The notes below the pieces were generated by a model. The model was not told where the DNA came from, did not search any database, and worked only from the letters and a program-made list of their open reading frames with translations. This document shows, in pieces, positions 22,858-32,200 of a DNA stretch of 35,487 bases. Origin of the DNA: Lachnospiraceae bacterium (GTDB taxonomy: Bacteria > Bacillota > Clostridia > Lachnospirales > Lachnospiraceae); assembly GCA_016297945.1 (NCBI GenBank), contig JAEDFR010000019.1:1-35487 (forward strand), in the 5' to 3' direction. A program made the position numbers and the translations under genes. Within the stretch, counting starts at the first letter, position 1, and each line of letters opens with the position of its first letter.

Positions 22858-25740
22858 CTATCTGGGAACCTCTACCATAATATATGCTTCTACAATGTCA
22901 CCTTCCTGCATCTGATCAAAACCTTCAAATACAAGACCACACTCAAAGCCTGCTTTAACTTCTTTTACGTCATCTTTAAAACGTTTTAAGCTGGCCAGTT
23001 CTCCTTCGTAAATCTGTTCCTCTCCACGGGAGATACGAACCTTACATCCTCTGTCAAATCTGCCGTCTAGTACATAAGAACCGGCGATGTTACCAACTGC
23101 AGATGCCTTAAAGAGCTGACGCACTTCAGCATGACCGATAACCTGTTCTTCATAGACAGGATCTAACATTCCCTTCATAGCAGCTTCTACATCTTCAATT
23201 GCCTGATAAATAACTTTATACAGACGCACATCGACACCTTCGCGTTCGGCGGTCGCCTTTGCCATTACATCCGGGCGAACGTTGAAACCGATAATAATCG
23301 CACTGGATGCGGCAGCAAGGGAAACGTCCGATTCATTAATGGCACCTACGCCACCATGAATACATTTTACGACTACCTCTTCATTGGAAAGCTTAACCAA
23401 ACTCTGTTTTACAGCTTCCACGCTACCCTGAACATCAGCTTTGATGATCAGATTCAACTCTTTCAGATTACCTTCCTGAATCTTGGTAAATAAATCATCC
23501 AATGACATTTTAGCCTTGGTTTCTTCCAGTTTTTTCTCTTTATTTTGTGCAATAAAGGTTTCTGCGAAGTTTCTGGCTTCCTTATCGCTGTTGTGTGCAA
23601 TGAAAATTTCACCTGCATTCGGAACATCGGATAAACCTAAGATTTCTACCGGAGTAGAAGGTGTAGCTTCTTTTACACGACGTCCCTTATCATCAATCAT
23701 GGCACGAACTTTACCGTGGGCTGCTCCTGCAGAGATAAAATCTCCCACTTTTAACGTACCTTTCTGTACCAAAACCGTTGCAACCGGTCCTCTTCCTTTA
23801 TCAAGCTCAGCTTCAATAACAAGACCTCTTGCTTTTCGATTGGGATTTGCCTTTAACTCTAAAATTTCTGCAGTTAATATAATGGTCTCCAGCAAATCGG
23901 CAATTCCTTCGCCACTCTTTGCAGACACGGGAACAAATTCGGTGCTTCCGCCCCAATCAACCGGAATCAGTTCATATTCGGTCAGCTCCTGTTTCACCCT
24001 GTCAATATTGGCATTCGGCTTATCAATCTTATTGACCGCAACAATGATTTCAATACCTGCAGCCTTGGCATGATTAATCGCCTCTATTGTCTGTGGCATA
24101 ACACCATCATCAGCAGCTACAACCAATACAGCAATATCCGTTGAATTGGCACCACGCATACGCATGGCTGTAAATGCTTCATGTCCGGGTGTATCCAAAA
24201 ACGTGATTTTCTGACCATTTGCCGTTACCGTATACGCACCGATATGCTGTGTAATACCACCGGCCTCTCTATCCGTAACATTGGTTTTACGAATAGCATC
24301 CAAAAGAGAAGTTTTACCATGGTCAACGTGACCCATAACACAGATAACCGGAGGTCTCTGTGTCAATGTTGCTTCATCTTCCTCTTCTTCTTTTAAGAGC
24401 TCTTCGATAATATCAACTTTTACTTCCTTTTCACAAAGGATTTCATATTCCATTGCAATTTCTTCTGCAGTTTCGTAAGAAATTTCCTGATTTACTGTTA
24501 CAATCTGTCCCTGCATGAAAAGCTTTTTGACAATTGCAGAAGGTTGGATTTTCATTTTATCGGCAAGATCCTTAATGGTCAGTGTTTCGGGAATAATGAT
24601 TACTTTAATCTGTTCTTCCTCTTTTTCCTCCACTTTCTTTTCCGGTTTGATAAATCTGCCTGGTTTGTTCATCTTGCCCTTTTGGCCCATCATTTCGTCA
24701 TCTTCGTAAAGATGGTCTTTTTTGGAACGTTTATCTCTTTCCTGGCTTTGACGGCGTTTTTCCTCATCGCGGTGTTTTTCCTGCTCTTTGATTGGAGCGT
24801 CCGGAACGAAGCCTTTATTTGCGGAAGAAGGCTTTCTGAAATTGTTGTTCCCCGGTTTGCCATCTCCTCTGTTAGGGCGTTCATTATTGCCAAAAGGCCT
24901 CTTATTATCGCGGTTAGCTTCGCGAGAACCATCCCCGCCTCGATTATCCTGGCGATTTTCATGATAACCACCCTGACGTCTTTCTCCGTTTCCGGATTTG
25001 GCATAATTTTGACCATTTCCTCTTCTGTCATCGTTTCGGTTATTTTTGAAATCGCCTCTGTTTTCATTTCGTCCATCATTTCTGTTAGCGCCTCGATTAT
25101 CCCGATTATCGTTACGATTAAAACCTTCTTTTTTATTTTCCTGTTGTTTTGTAACTGGAGCTTTTTCCGGTACACCGAATTCTTCTTCATAACTCGGCAG
25201 GACTGCAGGTTTGATAACCGGTTTCGGTAAAGGTCTGTACTGCTGTTGCTGTTGAATAACCGGCTTTCCGTTTCCGGGACGCTGTCCATTGTTGCCGTTA
25301 CCGCCATTCGGACGATTTCCGCCATTCTGGGGGCGGTTTCCATTGCGCTGTTGCATGGAACTGTTCTGCATATTGGAAACAAAAATAATATTTTTCTTTT
25401 TCTTTGGAGCTTCACCGGTTTTGGCAGCTTCCGGTTTTGCATCTGTCTTAGGTACTCCTGCCTTTGAATCTTCGATTTTTGGAGCTTCCGTCTTGGGAGC
25501 TTCTGCTTTTGTTTCTTCAGTTTTTGGAGCTTCTGCTTTTACTTCCGGCTTTTCTTCCTTTTTCTCTGCCGGTTTTTCAGCATGTTTTCCAAATTGCTTT
25601 TTCACCAATGCAATCGCATCATCTTCAATGCTGCTCATGTGGCTTTTTACTTCCATGCCTTTATCATTTAAAAATGTTATTACCTCTTTGCTGGATACAT
25701 CCAGTTCTTTTGCAAGCTCATGTATTTTTATTTTCGCCAT
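22858..25740 (-). CDS. infB: Translation initiation factor IF-2
   Basis: This GTPase brings initiator tRNA to the 30S subunit. The 960-residue protein has an IF2_N module at residues 1-50. A Lys/Glu/Pro/Ala repeat region with APKTE-like units (55-112) and a long Asn/Gly/Arg-rich disordered stretch (about 120-345) follow. A second IF2_N module lies at 385-435. The G domain has GHVDHGKT at 470-477, DTPGHE at 516 and NKID at 570. Domains II-IV and the C-terminal tRNA-binding barrel complete it. GGAGGT precedes the ATG. It sits in the classic nusA-ylxR-ylxQ-infB-rbfA order. Confidence 0.98.
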   Translation of the reverse strand: MAKIKIHELAKELDVSSKEVITFLNDKGMEVKSHMSSIEDDAIALVKKQFGKHAEKPAEKKEEKPEVKAEAPKTEETKAEAPKTEAPKIEDSKAGVPKTDAKPEAAKTGEAPKKKKNIIFVSNMQNSSMQQRNGNRPQNGGNRPNGGNGNNGQRPGNGKPVIQQQQQYRPLPKPVIKPAVLPSYEEEFGVPEKAPVTKQQENKKEGFNRNDNRDNRGANRNDGRNENRGDFKNNRNDDRRGNGQNYAKSGNGERRQGGYHENRQDNRGGDGSREANRDNKRPFGNNERPNRGDGKPGNNNFRKPSSANKGFVPDAPIKEQEKHRDEEKRRQSQERDKRSKKDHLYEDDEMMGQKGKMNKPGRFIKPEKKVEEKEEEQIKVIIIPETLTIKDLADKMKIQPSAIVKKLFMQGQIVTVNQEISYETAEEIAMEYEILCEKEVKVDIIEELLKEEEEDEATLTQRPPVICVMGHVDHGKTSLLDAIRKTNVTDREAGGITQHIGAYTVTANGQKITFLDTPGHEAFTAMRMRGANSTDIAVLVVAADDGVMPQTIEAINHAKAAGIEIIVAVNKIDKPNANIDRVKQELTEYELIPVDWGGSTEFVPVSAKSGEGIADLLETIILTAEILELKANPNRKARGLVIEAELDKGRGPVATVLVQKGTLKVGDFISAGAAHGKVRAMIDDKGRRVKEATPSTPVEILGLSDVPNAGEIFIAHNSDKEARNFAETFIAQNKEKKLEETKAKMSLDDLFTKIQEGNLKELNLIIKADVQGSVEAVKQSLVKLSNEEVVVKCIHGGVGAINESDVSLAAASSAIIIGFNVRPDVMAKATAEREGVDVRLYKVIYQAIEDVEAAMKGMLDPVYEEQVIGHAEVRQLFKASAVGNIAGSYVLDGRFDRGCKVRISRGEEQIYEGELASLKRFKDDVKEVKAGFECGLVFEGFDQMQEGDIVEAYIMVEVPR

Positions 25741-25756
25741 ATTCTACCTCCGAAAT

Positions 25757-26071
25757 TCATTTGCCGTTATTTACCGATTTTAAGATGCTTTTTGCAATTC
25801 CGGCATCCGTGATTGCAACATTCGCTCTCATCTGTGTTCCGATGAAATGGCCTAAAACATCTTTATTTCCGTAAACGACCATTGGAACCTCATAAAATTC
25901 ACACATATTTCTAAATTGCTTTTTCGTATTATCCGATGCGTCCTCTGCAACAATGACCAGATGGGCCATCCCCGTCTTAACCGCTTTTTCAACAGCAAAC
26001 TCGCCGCTTACCAAATTGCGTCCTTTTGCCGCAATGGACATCATGGATAAAACTCTGTCGGGTTTACTCAT
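25757..26071 (-). CDS. ylxQ: L7Ae/L30e-family RNA-binding protein YlxQ
   Basis: This kink-turn-binding-type protein is encoded between ylxR and infB in most Firmicutes. The 104 residues contain the L7Ae core: GRNLVSGEFAVEKAVKTGMA, HLVIVAEDASDNTKK, YEVPMVVYG and ELGHFIG-like LGHFIGTQMRANVAIT. The ATG overlaps the end of ylxR by 8 bases, with AAAGGAG upstream. Its precise cellular RNA partner is not known. Confidence 0.93.
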   Translation of the reverse strand: MSKPDRVLSMMSIAAKGRNLVSGEFAVEKAVKTGMAHLVIVAEDASDNTKKQFRNMCEFYEVPMVVYGNKDVLGHFIGTQMRANVAITDAGIAKSILKSVNNGK

Positions 26072-26333
26072 TCAGCTTATCAAACTCCTTTAACAGGTTG
26101 TCATATACTTCCTTAGAAATGGCATGTTTTAAGGAACGCTCCAATCCTTTGGACTTTTGGGCATTCTTGAGACAATCTGCATTTTTACACAAATATGCCC
26201 CCCGTCCGTTTTGCTTTCCTGTAACATCCAGTAAGATTTCATCTTCCGGTGTTTTTATCACACGCATCATTTCTTTTTTACTTTTCATTTCACCGCATCC
26301 GACACACTGCCGTAACGGAATTTTTTTTGCCAT
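26064..26333 (-). CDS. ylxR: YlxR (DUF448) RNA-binding protein
   Basis: This small basic nucleic-acid-binding protein sits in the nusA-infB operon. In Bacillus subtilis it has recently been linked to RNase P control (RnpM). The 89 residues carry the family signatures RQCVGCGEMKSKKEM and NGRGAYLCKNADCLKNA, with the GRGAYLC core. Four Cys residues occur as two CxxC-like pairs. It overlaps ylxQ by 8 bases and lies 8 bases after nusA. Confidence 0.93.
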   Translation of the reverse strand: MAKKIPLRQCVGCGEMKSKKEMMRVIKTPEDEILLDVTGKQNGRGAYLCKNADCLKNAQKSKGLERSLKHAISKEVYDNLLKEFDKLNE

Positions 26334-26341
26334 AAAACCAC

Positions 26342-27553
26342 TTATTCCTCTACTTCTGAATTATCTGCTACTTCTGATTCCTCTGAATATTCGGCATTTT
26401 CGTCATATTCACTGCTCTCATATTCACCATCTTCATATTCGCCTTCATACTCACCGTCTTCATAATACTCTTCATCATCGATGTAATCTTCATAATGGAA
26501 GCCGGGAGCATCTTTCGCCTGAGTTTCACTCTTGATATCAATCTTATATCCGGTAAGTCTGGCTGCAAGACGGGCATTCTGTCCTTCTTTACCGATCGCT
26601 AATGATAACTGATGATCCGGAACAACGACTTTAGCTGTTTTTTCATCCGGATCTGCGAATACCGCAACAATTTTTGCGGGAGACAGTGCATTCTGGATTA
26701 ACACACCCGGGTTTTCATCCCAGTTGATAATATCAATTTTTTCACCGCGAAGTTCATTGACAATGGCATTTACTCTGCCACCGTTCATACCAACACAGGC
26801 ACCAACCGGATCCACATTGGGATTTTCGGAATAAACTGCCATTTTGGTTCTGCTTCCGGCTTCTCTTGCAATACTCTTGATTTCAACCGTACCATCTGCA
26901 ATTTCTGCAACTTCTTCTTCAAACAGTCTTTTTACCAGTTCGGGATGAGTACGGCTGACAAGTACGCGCGGTCCTTTGGAAGTATTGCGAACTTCCAACA
27001 CATAAACCTTAACTCTTTCGCCCTGTTTAAAGGTTTCACCGGGAACCATTTCCTTTTCATCCAAAACGGCATCACATTTACCAAGATTGATGCTGACATT
27101 TCTTCCGAGATATCTCTGGAATGTACCGGTTACCACATCTTTTTCTTTTTCAAAATACTGATTGTAAAGAATGTTTCTCTCTTCCTCACGGATTTTCTGA
27201 ACAATCACGCCTTTTGCATTCTGTGCGGCAATTCGGCTGAATTCTTTACTTCTGACTTCAATTTTAACAGTGTCTCCGACCTTTGCCTTTTTATCATATT
27301 CCAGCGCTTTTTCTAAAGGAATCTGTAATACATCATCTTCTACATCTTCTTCGCTTTCAACGACCTCTTTGTTGGCCCATACCATGAAATCACCGGTCTC
27401 ACGATCCATTTCCACGGTAATATTGTCAGATTTACCAAAATGATTTTTGCATGCTGTAATCAATGAATTTTCGATTGCATCAAACAAAACATCTTTACTG
27501 ATTTCTTTCTCCTTCTCCAACATATCCAGTGCCAATAATAATTCTTTGTTCAT
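26342..27553 (-). CDS. nusA: Transcription termination/antitermination factor NusA
   Basis: This RNA polymerase-binding factor takes part in pausing, termination and antitermination. I place the start at 27553 (MNKELLLALDML, 403 residues) because AGGAGG lies 11 bases before it. A longer in-frame reading adds 12 residues without a ribosome binding site. The N-terminal domain spans about 1-125, S1 about 130-200 (VTGTFQRYLGRNVSINLG), and the two KH domains run to about 345 (DPVGACVGMNGGRVNAIVNE, LAIGKEGQNARLAARLTGYK). An acidic tail (about 350-403) repeats EDGEYEGEYEDGEYESSEY-like units, which is unusual for this family. Confidence 0.96.
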   Translation of the reverse strand: MNKELLLALDMLEKEKEISKDVLFDAIENSLITACKNHFGKSDNITVEMDRETGDFMVWANKEVVESEEDVEDDVLQIPLEKALEYDKKAKVGDTVKIEVRSKEFSRIAAQNAKGVIVQKIREEERNILYNQYFEKEKDVVTGTFQRYLGRNVSINLGKCDAVLDEKEMVPGETFKQGERVKVYVLEVRNTSKGPRVLVSRTHPELVKRLFEEEVAEIADGTVEIKSIAREAGSRTKMAVYSENPNVDPVGACVGMNGGRVNAIVNELRGEKIDIINWDENPGVLIQNALSPAKIVAVFADPDEKTAKVVVPDHQLSLAIGKEGQNARLAARLTGYKIDIKSETQAKDAPGFHYEDYIDDEEYYEDGEYEGEYEDGEYESSEYDENAEYSEESEVADNSEVEE

Positions 27554-27581
27554 TTTTCCTTTTTCCTCCTGATAATAAATG

Positions 27582-28049
27582 TTAATCAAATTCTATATAA
27601 GGTCTGATCAGCGCAGCTTCCTTTCGGTTCAGCCTGATTTCTTTTTCCTCTGTCTGAAGTGTCAGTGTATCTGCATCAAATGCGGTCAGAATACCAATCA
27701 GTTCCTTTTTCTTATCCATCATTTTAAACAAATGAACTTCAATCTCTTTTCCAACATTTCTCTGAAAGTCCTTATCCTTTTTAATCGGTCTTAACAAACC
27801 GGGAGAACTGACTTCCAAAATATAAGCTTCTTCAATAAAATCTTCCTGATCCAAAAGATCGGATAAGGCTCTGCTGACCAGTTCGCAGTCATCAATGGAA
27901 ATGCCGCCTTCTTTGTCAATATAAGCCCGTAAATACCAGCTGCTTCCTTCCTTAACATATTCCACGTCCACCAGCTCAAATTGATTGGCTTCCATAATCG
28001 GTAAAAGCAATGCTTCTGTACGGCTTTCATACGTGTCGCGTTTTGACAT
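27582..28049 (-). CDS. rimP: Ribosome maturation factor RimP
   Basis: This protein is needed for 30S assembly and maturation. I place the start at the ATG at 28049 (MSKRDTYESRTEALLLP, 155 residues), preceded by AGAGGTGA. A longer frame reaching 28115 would run through the upstream hairpin and is less likely. Features are the N-terminal VDVEYVKEGSSWYLRAYIDK, the ISIDDCELVSRALSDLLD stretch and the C-terminal SH3-like part with YILEVSSPGLLRPIKK. It leads the nusA operon and has its own leader with promoter and terminator hairpin. Confidence 0.95.
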   Translation of the reverse strand: MSKRDTYESRTEALLLPIMEANQFELVDVEYVKEGSSWYLRAYIDKEGGISIDDCELVSRALSDLLDQEDFIEEAYILEVSSPGLLRPIKKDKDFQRNVGKEIEVHLFKMMDKKKELIGILTAFDADTLTLQTEEKEIRLNRKEAALIRPYIEFD

Positions 28050-28081
28050 AGATTCACCTCTGTTTTTCATTCCAACAATAG

Positions 28082-28108
28082 AAAAAAGTGGACTTGCAAG
28101 CCCACTTT
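28082..28108 (-). terminator. Terminator hairpin in the rimP-nusA leader (possible attenuator)
   Basis: AAAGTGG-c-CTTG pairs with CAAG-a-CCACTTT (one mismatch). It is followed on the minus strand by six T residues just 33 bases before the rimP start. It lies downstream of the candidate rimP promoter at 28135-28164 and of the tRNA gene. It could end tRNA transcripts or attenuate the operon. Confidence 0.75.
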
Positions 28109-28134
28109 CTATCATCGTTTTACTATCCTAAATT

Positions 28135-28164
28135 AGTTTACACCTAATGTTTTAGGAATGTCAA
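28135..28164 (-). promoter_or_regulatory. Candidate promoter of the rimP-nusA operon
   Basis: A perfect TTGACA (28159-28164), an 18-base spacer and TAAACT (28135-28140, 4 of 6). It begins 18 bases after the 3' end of the tRNA gene, so the operon can be transcribed independently of the tRNA. Confidence 0.6.
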
Positions 28165-28182
28165 TACTAAAAATTTAAAAAA

Positions 28183-28254
28183 CAGCTTGTAGGGGAATCG
28201 AACCCCTGATTCCGCCGTGAGAGGGCGGCGTCTTAACCTCTTGACCAACAAGCC
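28183..28254 (-). tRNA. tRNA-Glu (anticodon CTC)
   Basis: The 72-base cloverleaf is complete. The acceptor stem is GGCTTGT / ACAAGCT, with a G-U pair at the end and discriminator G. The D arm holds GGTCAAGAGGTTAAGA. The anticodon stem is CCGCC / GGCGG around loop CTCTCAC, and the T arm is AGGGG-TTCGATT-CCCCT. The anticodon CTC reads GAG (Glu), and the body matches the Firmicute tRNA-Glu pattern. CCA is not encoded. A T6 tract follows at once. Confidence 0.95.
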
Positions 28255-28259
28255 ATTTA

Positions 28260-28283
28260 CAAAGGACACTCACGCGTCCTTTG
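28260..28283 (-). other. Hairpin just before the tRNA-Glu gene
   Basis: An 8-bp perfect stem CAAAGGAC / GTCCTTTG has an 8-base loop, ending 5 bases before the mature tRNA. It has no U-tract. It may be the end of the methyltransferase transcript, or a 5' leader structure recognised during tRNA processing. Confidence 0.5.
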
Positions 28284-28285
28284 CT

Positions 28286-28314
28286 ATCTTACTAAATTAT
28301 GCAAAAGAATGCAA
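28286..28314 (-). promoter_or_regulatory. Weak candidate promoter for tRNA-Glu
   Basis: TTGCAT (28309-28314), a 17-base spacer and TAAGAT (28286-28291), each 4 of 6. This is a reasonable position but not a strong match. Its transcript would start near the hairpin at 28260-28283. Confidence 0.4.
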
Positions 28315-28324
28315 GAACTTTTTG

Positions 28325-29107
28325 CTATTTTTTCAAAATATCCACAACATGAGCGCCTGCTCCAAGTAAATCCGCTCTTTCACAGACAGTCTTCTGATAC
28401 TGTACAAAAGCTTCAAATTCCTCTTCGCTTAAAGCATTCAGAAACGGCCTGATATAATTGGCAGCACCATCGGGAGAAATGATTTTTATCCGGGTAAGAT
28501 TTGCTACCGCATTCAATCTTTCAATATCTTCCGTCCGTACATAATCATAAAGAGAATGTCCTTCCATAAAACGGGTATGAAAATCCTCATCAATCATCCC
28601 GTTTTCCAGACATTCCAACACATGCTTTTCTTTAAAGGCATAGGTAATAATACTGTATTCATTCATACAATAGGCAACCAAAATCATGCCACCTTTTTTC
28701 GTAACCCTCTTGGCTTCCAAAAGTGCCTGTAATTTCTCCTCAAAACTACCCAAATGATACATCGGCCCAAACAAAAGCGTCAGATCAAATGTTTCATCCT
28801 GAAATCTTTTCAATTTCAGAGCATTTCCCTTGTATGCTTTGATTTCCGGTTTCTTCTGTTTTAAAATACCCAGATTGTGCTGTACCAGTTCTACAGCTGT
28901 CACATCATATCCTTCTTCAAAAAGCGGAATAGAATATCTGCCGGTTCCGGCTCCGATATCCAAAATTTTGATTTTCTCCGGTTCCCTGTCTTTGGGAAGA
29001 TATTGATGAATATACTGCATGGAAATACGATATTCTACCTGACCATGTCTGGAATTCAGTCGCTTCTCTTCATTAAATTTATTGTAGTATTCTTCTAACT
29101 GATTCAT
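28325..29107 (-). CDS. Class I SAM-dependent methyltransferase of unknown target
   Basis: The 260-residue protein has the Rossmann SAM site ILDIGAGTGRYSIPLFEEG at about residues 48-66. An acidic AVELVQ follows at the second strand, then LTLLFGPMYHLG with the Tyr-His pair. KRVTKKGGMILVAYCMNEYS marks the later strands. The C-terminal part (about 180-260) is helical and family-specific. The substrate cannot be told from sequence. It lies between polC and the tRNA gene, with AGGACG before the ATG, and has no clear functional link to its neighbours. Confidence 0.85.
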   Translation of the reverse strand: MNQLEEYYNKFNEEKRLNSRHGQVEYRISMQYIHQYLPKDREPEKIKILDIGAGTGRYSIPLFEEGYDVTAVELVQHNLGILKQKKPEIKAYKGNALKLKRFQDETFDLTLLFGPMYHLGSFEEKLQALLEAKRVTKKGGMILVAYCMNEYSIITYAFKEKHVLECLENGMIDEDFHTRFMEGHSLYDYVRTEDIERLNAVANLTRIKIISPDGAANYIRPFLNALSEEEFEAFVQYQKTVCERADLLGAGAHVVDILKK

Positions 29108-29216
29108 TTTCGTCCTATCATCTTTTATTTACACTGCTCATCTGATTATAAAATTTTATCAATTTTCTCCCATACAAATCTCAACAAACAGCAACTTTAC
29201 ACATAGAATGATGTAT

Positions 29217-29254
29217 GTGGATTGCTACATTGCTACGCAATTCTCGCAATCCAC
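29217..29254. repeat. Dispersed hairpin repeat, copy 2 (polC-methyltransferase gap)
   Basis: A 9-bp perfect outer stem GTGGATTGC / GCAATCCAC encloses ATTGC-TAC-GCAAT. It shares GGATTGCTAC and TCTCGCAATCC with copy 1 at 5635-5697. No U-tract follows on the minus strand, so it is not a classical terminator for polC. The rest of the 159-base gap holds nothing recognisable. Confidence 0.6.
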
Positions 29255-29266
29255 AAACACCTCTGC

Positions 29267-32200
29267 TTACATAAAATCAAACAAACTAAACTGGTTGGAA
29301 ATCGGAATATCTCCGAGCAGATTCATTTCTGCCATTTTTTCTGCCGTCGTCTTGGAAATTTTACCACGCTCACATAAATCATCACGGGACAAAAAGGGTC
29401 CGTTTTTGGCGGCTTCCATCAAGGATTCTGCTGCCGAGTCACCCATTCCGTCAATGCAGTTAAAGGAAGGCATGATTTTTCCGTCCACAATCTGGAACAA
29501 TCTGGAATGTGCTTTATAAATATCAATCGGCACAAATTCAAAGCCACGCGCATACATTTCTTTTACAATACGCAAATCTCTTAACGAATCCTCTTCTTTT
29601 TTTGACAAATCGTCTTTTCTGGAATTGTAGTCTTCGAGTGTTGCATCGATTTTCCCAATTCCCTGGCACATGATTTCATAGGAAAAACCGCTCGCACGAA
29701 TACTGAAATATGCCGTATAATAAGCCAATGGATAATTTACCTTAAAATAAGCAACTCTCCATGCCATCATAACATAGGCTGCCGCATGTGCTTTCGGGAA
29801 CATGTATTTGATCTGTTCACAGGACCAGATATACCAATCAGGAACATCATGCTCCTTCATCAGCTCTTTCCACTCAGCCCAGTTGGCGCACTTGCCTTTT
29901 GCTACGGTTCCCTTACGAACGGCCTCCATAATCTTAAAGGAGGTACTTTCATCCAATCCTTTATCAATCAGATAAATCATAATATCGTCACGGGTACAGA
30001 TTGCTGTGGAAATGGTAGCTTTCCCTTCCTGAATCAAGGTCTGGGCATTGTTTAACCATACATCGGTTCCGTGTGCCAGTCCCGCAATACGCTCTAAGTC
30101 GGTAAAGGAAGTCGGCTTGGTATCCAAAAGCATCTGCATAGCAAACTCCGTACCAAATTCCGGTATTCCCAAAGAGCCCAGTAAAATACCGCCGATGTCA
30201 TCTGGTGTAATTTTTAATGCTTCCGTATTCTGGAACAGGGACATGACGTCTTTATCGTCCAACGGAATCTTAACCGGGTCGACACCGGTCAGATCCTGAA
30301 GCATACGAATCATGGTTGGATCCAGATGTCCTAAAATATCCAGCTTCAAAAGATTGTGATCAATTTTATGATAATCAAAATGGGTGGTAACAATATCGGT
30401 TGTCATATCATTTGCCGGACGCTGAACCGGTGTAAAAGAATTGATATCCTCACCTACCGGCAAAACAACAATACCTCCAGGATGCTGACCGGTAGAACGC
30501 TTTACTCCCGTACAGCCAACGGAAATACGGTCAATTTCACATCCGCGTTTTGAAATACCACGCTCTTCAAAATATTTACGCACAAAACCATATGCCGTCT
30601 TATCGGCAACCGAACCAATCGTTCCGGCACGATAAGTCTGTCCGTATCCAAAGATAACTTCGGTATATTTATGTGCCTTACTCTGATATTCATTGGAGAA
30701 GTTCAGGTCAATATCCGGCTCTTTATCCCCCTTAAATCCGAGGAAGGTTTCAAACGGAATGTCAAATCCGTCTTTTACCAGTAATTCTCCGCACTGCGGA
30801 CACATTTTATCCGGCATGTCACACCCGGATTTACCGGAGTATGCTCTGACTTCATCAGAAGTAAAATCATAATAATGACATTTTTTGCAATAATAATGCG
30901 GACTGAGAGAATTTACCTCTGTAATTCCGGAAAGGTAGGCAACAAAAGAAGATCCAACCGATCCTCTCGAACCAACCAGATAACCGTCTTCCACAGACTT
31001 CCACACCAACTTCTGGGCAATAATATACATTACGGCAAATCCGTTTTTGATTATGGCATTCAATTCCTTTTCCATTCGTTTTTCAACAATTTCAGGAAGA
31101 ACCTCGCCATATATCTCATGCGCCTTATTGTGACAGATTGTGGTCAGTATTTCATCCGAATTTGGAATAATAGGCGGACTCTTATCAGGTCTCACCGGAT
31201 CAATCGATTCAATGCAATCCGCAATCAGATTGGTATTGGTAATGACAACCTCTCTTGCTTTATCACTTCCCAGATACTGGAATTCCTCCAACATCTCTTC
31301 TGTCGTACGAAGATACAAAGGAGCCTGCTCTTCATCCTTATACCCCTGACCGGCCTGAATAATTCGTCTGTAAATTTCATCCTCCGGATTCAGAAAATGG
31401 ACATCACAGGTTGCACAGACCGGTTTATGAAGTGCTTCTCCGATTTCTACAACCTTGCGATTTAATTCCATCAAATCTTCCATGGATTCAATATTCTCAT
31501 GGCGGTCTGATTCAATCATAAACTTGTTGTTACCAAGCGGCTGAATCTCCAGATAATCATAAAAGCCTGCTATCTTATACAATTCGGCATCGCTTTTTCC
31601 GTCTAACATGGCGCGGAACAATTCGCCCGCTTCACAGGCACTGCCCAAGATCAGACCTTCCCGGTATTTTTGCAAAAGACTGCGGGGAATCCTTGGTTTT
31701 TTATAAAAATAATCAATATGGGATTCGGAAATCAATCGATAAAGATTAATACGTCCCACTTCATTTTTAGCCAGAATAATAATGTGATAATATGGAAGCT
31801 TTTTAACGGTATCCTTGTTATCTTCAGCTAACAGATTGATATCCATCAGTTTTTCTACACCCTTTGCTTCTAACAATGGTAAAAACTTCACAAAAATCTC
31901 TGCTGTCGCTTCCGCATCATCCACTGCCCGGTGATGATTTTCCAAAGACACACCCATGGACTTGGCACAGGCATCCAAGGTATGCTTTGCCTGATTGGGC
32001 AAAAGGATTCTGGCTACTCCTACCGTATCAACAATGGTAAACTCTCTCAAAAGATTCTGTCTTGCAGCATTTTCCTTGATGAAACTCATATCAAACGATG
32101 CATTGTGAGCAACCATGACACAGTCCTTGGAAAATTCCAAAAACGCAGGAAGTACTTCTTCAATGCCCGGAGCATCCATCACATCGTGATCGGTAATGGA

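Noticed and set aside
24544..25783. Long open frames on both strands overlapping the N-terminal part of infB
   Set aside because: The biased, repeat-like codons of the disordered IF-2 region suppress stops in other frames. None has a recognisable domain or ribosome binding site.
27554..27589. Longer NusA N terminus (12 extra residues)
   Set aside because: The downstream ATG at 27553 has an AGGAGG at 27565-27570 and gives the usual NusA beginning.
29217..29254. Intrinsic terminator of polC
   Set aside because: The hairpin is strong but no U-tract follows on the minus strand, and the sequence matches the dispersed repeat at 5635-5697.
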